Shown here piece after piece: positions 7,284-10,179 of a stretch of 10,179 nucleotides of DNA. The notes beneath the pieces were generated by a model. The model had not been told where the DNA came from. It ran no database searches and saw only the letters and a list, made by a program, of their open reading frames with translations. Positions within the stretch are counted from its first letter, which is position 1; every line of letters begins with the position of its first letter. Source of the DNA: CAZAQS01 sp964486825 (lineage in GTDB: Bacteria > Chloroflexota > Anaerolineae > Anaerolineales > UBA4823); contig CAZAQS010000169.1 of the NCBI GenBank assembly GCA_964486825.1, positions 1 through 10,179 on the forward strand. Reading direction: 5' to 3'. A program made the translations under genes and the position numbers.

Positions 7284-8066
7284 TTATTTCCAACGGGTGA
7301 GGATAACTTCGCGTTGGAATAGGCGTACTGCAATCTGGATCATGATCAGGTCGATCAGCAGGAGGGCCAGTGCCATGATCAAGACGATCTGGTTGTTCAA
7401 GATCAGGAGACCAGAGACCTGCCCGAAAAACAAGCCCATGACGGGTACGATCACGACCACCGATAGCTGCTCGGCCACACGCGGGTCGTTGACACGCGAG
7501 GATACCATGATAGCAAAGTTGACCGACAACACAGCCAGCAGCGGGCCAACCAGCAGTACCGCCAGCAGCCACATCGGGTCAAGCAAGGCAGAGGTAACCA
7601 GGGGAGATCCGGATAGGAATCCCGCTCCAACGGCGAAGATCAGGAAGCAACCCAAAGTGGCCAACACTGCTGGAATAACCGCCGCCAGGTTCTTACCGAT
7701 CAGTAACTCGGCGGTTGTAATGGGTGTGGCCAGCAGGGGTTCGAGGCTACGGGTAGTCTTCTCACCGACGATAGAATAGGAGGCGATATTCACCGGGATG
7801 ATCAACGGCACCAGCATGAACAAGATCATGAACTGGCTGACAATATAGACCTGGAAACATTCTGTTCCACTCATTTCAGGGGAACATATGGCCGATATTT
7901 GCTGTGGCAAATCCCCGGCAAAATCACCACCGCCCCGCGTGGTGAACATGATAATGAGCGGCAAGGCGGCAAACAGCAAGGGCAGGAACACGACCGTGAA
8001 CAGTACCATCTTATTCTTGAAGACCTCGGCCCATTCTTTGCGGATGATCGTAATGATTTTGTCCAT
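7284..8066 (-). CDS. ABC-2-type transporter permease
   Basis: The 260-residue integral membrane protein has the usual ABC-2 opening: a short amphipathic start (IIRKEWAEVFKNK, 7-19) and then a membrane helix at about 20-41. Further hydrophobic segments lie near 75-96, 127-150, 166-188, 202-222 and 227-248. The element GEKTTRSLEPLLATPITTAEL (about 101-121) is the conserved cytoplasmic motif of this family. The first extracytoplasmic loop (about 42-73) carries C61 and C70, which could pair. The start lies 5 bases after the ATPase stop codon, so the two genes are surely co-transcribed and form one transporter. ABC-2 systems usually export drugs, peptides, lipids, sodium (NatAB) or polysaccharides; the cargo cannot be told from sequence. 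At 260 residues it is compact compared with NatB-like permeases, which have a longer ectodomain. Confidence 0.92.
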   Translation of the reverse strand: MDKIITIIRKEWAEVFKNKMVLFTVVFLPLLFAALPLIIMFTTRGGGDFAGDLPQQISAICSPEMSGTECFQVYIVSQFMILFMLVPLIIPVNIASYSIVGEKTTRSLEPLLATPITTAELLIGKNLAAVIPAVLATLGCFLIFAVGAGFLSGSPLVTSALLDPMWLLAVLLVGPLLAVLSVNFAIMVSSRVNDPRVAEQLSVVVIVPVMGLFFGQVSGLLILNNQIVLIMALALLLIDLIMIQIAVRLFQREVILTRWK

Positions 8067-8071
8067 AGTGA

Positions 8072-8992
8072 TTAACCTTTCGGCTCTTCTTTCCTGATCA
8101 GGTGCAGGTAAACATCTTCCAAAGAGGTACGCAGCTCACCGACAAACTGTATATCAACACCCGCCCCAACCAGCAGGCGGACGATATCCGGGTTATGTTG
8201 CTCGGGATCATCAATGGTGACGACCAGCTTCGAATCGACCAACCTGGCCTCCTGCACGAAGGGTAGATCCTGTACCTGGCGGGCTAAGGCAGCGTCGCCA
8301 GACACCAGGTGGAATACGACTTTGCGCCCGAATAGCTGCCGGCGCAGGTTAGCCGGAGAGTCTACCACCACGAGACGGCTTTTAAAGACACCGATGCGGT
8401 CGCACAGGCGGTCAGCCTCGTCGAGGTTGTGCGTGCAAAGAAAGATGGTGCGTCCTTGTTGGCGTAATTCGGCAATGAATTCGCGCACCATGCGGGCTGA
8501 CTCAGGGTCCAAGGCAGCGGTTGGCTCGTCTAAGAAGAGCAAGCGCGGCTCGTGCAGCAGCGCCCGGCAGATGGCAAGCTTCTGCTTCATGCCTTTCGAG
8601 AATGTGCCAGCTTCGTCGTAACGGCGATCCCATAAACCCAGCATGCGCAGATACTTTTCGACCTGTGCCTTGGGGTCTTTAACTTCATATAGATGCGCAT
8701 AGATATCCAAGTTATATTCTGCGCTCAAGCTATCATACATGCCGGGCGTCTCCGTCAGGATTCCGACCGAGCGACGAATCTCCTTGTCATTGACTCCCAC
8801 CCGGTACCCGTTTACCGTAGCATTGCCCGAGGTAGGCCCGATCAAACAAGACAGCATGCGGACGGTCGTGGTTTTTCCGGCGCCGTTCGGGCCAAGGAAG
8901 CCAAACACTTCACCTTCACGGACATCCAGAGTCAGGTGATCGACAGCAGTGATATCTCCAAATTTTTTCGTCAAGTTTTCGGTAGTAATCAT
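8072..8992 (-). CDS. ABC transporter ATP-binding protein of the ABC-2 (CcmA/NatA-like) type
   Basis: The 306-residue ATPase has all nucleotide-binding motifs in order. Walker A is GPNGAGKTT (34-42). The Q-loop region is GILTETPGMYD (77-87), with an acidic residue in place of Gln as is common in this branch. The signature is FSKGMKQKLA (131-140), Walker B is LLFLDEP (151-157), the D-loop is ALD (160-162) and the switch His is H188 in LCTHNLDEA. A C-terminal region of about 90 residues after 215 is normal for ABC-2 ATPases. Signature FSKGM instead of LSGGQ also fits that group. It powers the permease immediately downstream (5-base gap). The ATG at 8992 is preferred, with AAGG about 9 bases upstream and the domain starting at once. 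An in-frame extension to 9130 would overlap the protease gene and reads as non-protein. It follows the protease gene by 52 bases. Confidence 0.95.
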   Translation of the reverse strand: MITTENLTKKFGDITAVDHLTLDVREGEVFGFLGPNGAGKTTTVRMLSCLIGPTSGNATVNGYRVGVNDKEIRRSVGILTETPGMYDSLSAEYNLDIYAHLYEVKDPKAQVEKYLRMLGLWDRRYDEAGTFSKGMKQKLAICRALLHEPRLLFLDEPTAALDPESARMVREFIAELRQQGRTIFLCTHNLDEADRLCDRIGVFKSRLVVVDSPANLRRQLFGRKVVFHLVSGDAALARQVQDLPFVQEARLVDSKLVVTIDDPEQHNPDIVRLLVGAGVDIQFVGELRTSLEDVYLHLIRKEEPKG

Positions 8993-9025
8993 CTTCTTCA
9001 ACCTTGTGAACAGAAAGAATAGGCA

Positions 9026-9050
9026 TCGTAACGGAGCCCAAGCGTTACGA
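9026..9050 (-). other. Inverted repeat at the end of the protease gene
   Basis: TCGTAACG (9026-9033) and CGTTACGA (9043-9050) form a perfect 8-bp stem with a 9-base loop. The stem includes the TAA stop of the YhfC-like gene. The following minus-strand bases (TGCCTATTCTTTCTG) are pyrimidine-rich but lack a T run. It may be a leaky terminator or a processing hairpin between the protease and ATPase genes. Confidence 0.4.
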
Positions 9051-9920
9051 GTAGCGGCTAGCATCGAGCCTGTCTGTACCCTCCTCGATTTCTCCCCGTG
9101 ATAGTGGCTGGGGGGGAGGGGGAGGGGCATCTGCCGGCTGGTTTTCTACTGCCTCGGGAGTGCGTAAGGCAAATATGATGCCCAGGCTGGCCAGTGCGAT
9201 AATTCCAAGGGCTGCCTCGGAATGGTAGATTCCCCAGGTCATCATTACGTAGAGCGCGACTGCGTTGGCAAACGCATGCCATAAGATAGCCAGACCTAAC
9301 CAGTAGATCTGCCGGCGCGTGAAGACCTGTAAAACCAGGACGGACAGGGATAGGTGCAGGATAATGGCGAAGCCACGTTCCAATGCCGGGAGCAAGGAGT
9401 CGTACCAGGACGCCGACCAGTATGCCTCTACCTGCCGTTCGAGCAGGCCTAATTGTTCAGGGGAAACCATTCCGGTTAGATCGCTGTTCCGATATGCTAC
9501 CATCACCAGGAAATTTACCACCAGGATCAAGCCCACAAAAATCATCGCTTCCCCACCACCGCCATGGCCCGCCCCAACCATCAACCCTTTGGCCCACGAG
9601 CGAGCGTCCCGGGTCCAGAAGCGGTACATCAGGTAACGCGCGCCTTCTTCGAAGACGCCGGCGCTGAGGCCTAAGAATACGATCTGGGACAGGATGGTAT
9701 ATTCTGGGGAGGGTGAAGGGATTGTCCCGCGCTCCATGAGCAGTCCTACCACGATATTAAACGGGATATGGAAGACCTGGGAGAGTAGGAATACGGCTGC
9801 ACCAATGATATACAGGCGCCATGTCAACCGGAAGCGACGCTTAAGATATACGCCGAGGCCAATGGCCATAGCGAATACGATAAGTATTGCCAGGGGAAAG
9901 GTGAGGTAGAGTATGTCCAT
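9045..9920 (-). CDS. YhfC-family intramembrane protease (Rce1/CPBP-like superfamily)
   Basis: From ATG at 9920 the product has 291 residues and about seven or eight hydrophobic segments (for example 4-24, 36-61, 75-90, 126-142, 183-200, 206-226, 234-252). It carries the expected polar motifs inside membrane segments: HIPFN (51-55), EEGARY (91-96), GHGGGGEA (118-125) and HAFAN (215-219). These resemble the EExxxR and HxxxN elements of the glutamic Rce1/CPBP clan, and the set fits the YhfC family. The C-terminal tail after about 253 is Pro-rich and acidic and probably cytosolic. An ATG at 9962 is possible, but it overlaps a TATAAT box, whereas 9920 lies about 27 bases after the predicted transcription start. 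The ribosome binding site is weak for both. Same-strand placement before an ABC-2 transporter suggests substrate or peptide processing, or transporter regulation; that is inference. Protease activity is predicted by family only. Confidence 0.85.
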   Translation of the reverse strand: MDILYLTFPLAILIVFAMAIGLGVYLKRRFRLTWRLYIIGAAVFLLSQVFHIPFNIVVGLLMERGTIPSPSPEYTILSQIVFLGLSAGVFEEGARYLMYRFWTRDARSWAKGLMVGAGHGGGGEAMIFVGLILVVNFLVMVAYRNSDLTGMVSPEQLGLLERQVEAYWSASWYDSLLPALERGFAIILHLSLSVLVLQVFTRRQIYWLGLAILWHAFANAVALYVMMTWGIYHSEAALGIIALASLGIIFALRTPEAVENQPADAPPPPPQPLSRGEIEEGTDRLDASRYS

Positions 9921-9953
9921 TATTTTTATTCCGGAAAGGGTCAAACGATGAGA

Positions 9954-9959
9954 ATTATA
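9954..9959 (-). promoter_or_regulatory. Probable -10 box of the protease/ABC-2 transcript
   Basis: A perfect TATAAT occurs on the minus strand at 9959-9954, with a weak -35 candidate (TTCATA) 18 bases upstream. The predicted start site near 9947 leaves a leader of about 27 bases before ATG 9920. The box overlaps the alternative upstream ATG at 9962, which argues against that start. Confidence 0.5.
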
Positions 9960-10015
9960 CATTATTTTGGGTGAATTTATGAACGATCCCAGGGTATCGA
10001 GCGAGAATATATCTA

Positions 10016-10050
10016 TGCTACAATCACTCAGGTCGTTCTGGTGTTATAAT
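10016..10050 (+). promoter_or_regulatory. Candidate extended -10 promoters of the divergent gene
   Basis: Two TGn-TAnAAT elements lie on the plus strand: TGCTACAAT at 10016-10024 and TGTTATAAT at 10042-10050. Neither has a good -35, which extended -10 promoters can do without. The second would start RNA near 10057, about 56 bases before the ATG at 10113. The region 9963-10112 is AT-rich and has no gene. Confidence 0.5.
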
Positions 10051-10112
10051 CGGTGTATATGTCGGAAGGCTACAGTACCCTTAGGTTTTTAGAGACCAGG
10101 GAGAGCTGGTCA

Positions 10113-10179
10113 ATGTCGAGTGAACGCCCCAAACAAGAAATTGAACGAATTCAACCCCTCCTGCAGGATGAGCGTATCA
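10113..10179 (+). CDS. Start of an unidentified gene, cut by the right window edge
   Basis: An open frame starts at ATG 10113 and runs to the end of the window (22 codons: MSSERPKQEI and onward, polar and charged). AGGGAG about 8-9 bases before the ATG is a good ribosome binding site, and two extended -10 elements lie upstream. An in-frame ATG at 10059 is possible but lies on or next to the predicted transcription start. There is no signal peptide in the visible part, so the product is probably cytosolic. It is divergent from the protease gene and could be a regulator of it, but nothing visible identifies a family. Confidence 0.55.
   Translation, partial: MSSERPKQEIERIQPLLQDERI

Noticed and set aside
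7171..7572. In-frame N-terminal extension of the zinc-ribbon gene up to an ATG at 7572
   Set aside because: It overlaps the ABC-2 permease by almost 290 bases and reads as Pro/Arg/Gly-rich shadow sequence. A signal peptide and a good ribosome binding site sit at 7170.
7231..7779. 182-codon plus-strand open frame
   Set aside because: It is antisense to the ABC-2 permease. Its Ser/Thr/Arg-rich composition is typical of a shadow of a membrane protein gene.
8993..9130. In-frame N-terminal extension of the ABC ATPase up to an ATG at 9130
   Set aside because: It overlaps the protease gene end. The 46 extra residues are low-complexity, and ABC-2 ATPases usually begin just before the first beta strand, as the ATG at 8992 does.
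1..10179. CRISPR arrays, tRNA or rRNA genes, insertion sequences, attachment sites
   Set aside because: No regularly spaced repeats, no cloverleaf or rRNA-like stretches, and no transposase or integrase-like product were seen on reading both strands.

Overview
The window looks like a chromosomal segment from a Chloroflexota (probably Anaerolineae) genome, likely an environmental lineage. This is inferred from protein style: lipoproteins whose lipobox is followed by Thr/Pro-rich spacers, large FtsX-type permeases, YhfC-type intramembrane proteases and sugar-type binding lipoproteins in one neighbourhood. No rRNA, tRNA, CRISPR array or mobile element was seen. All complete genes lie on the minus strand. 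Only the right edge carries the start of a divergent plus-strand gene.

From right to left, in the direction of transcription, the first group is: a YhfC-family intramembrane protease (9920-9045), an ABC-2-type ATPase (8992-8072), its permease (8066-7284, 5-nt gap), and a secreted/transmembrane protein with an Ig-like ectodomain and a cytosolic zinc ribbon (7170-6385). A beta-propeller (PD40-type) lipoprotein (6256-4910) follows. This resembles an envelope module: an ABC-2 exporter with an intramembrane protease upstream and two extracytoplasmic proteins downstream. The substrate cannot be read from the sequence.

A 355-base non-coding gap (4555-4909) separates the two groups. It holds a perfect 19-bp inverted repeat, a near-consensus extended -10 sigma-70 promoter on the minus strand, and a small GC-rich leader hairpin.

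The second group starts at that promoter. It is a 903-residue lipoprotein made of two tandem extracellular solute-binding domains (4554-1843), coupled by a TAATG stop/start overlap to an FtsX/MacB-type permease (1843 to beyond the left edge). A sugar-type binding protein translationally coupled to an FtsX-type permease, with no MalF/MalG-type permease in view, is the most unusual feature here. The FtsX ATPase, if it is local, would lie beyond position 1.

The right end (9960-10112) is a divergent regulatory region between the protease gene and an unidentified plus-strand gene starting near 10113.
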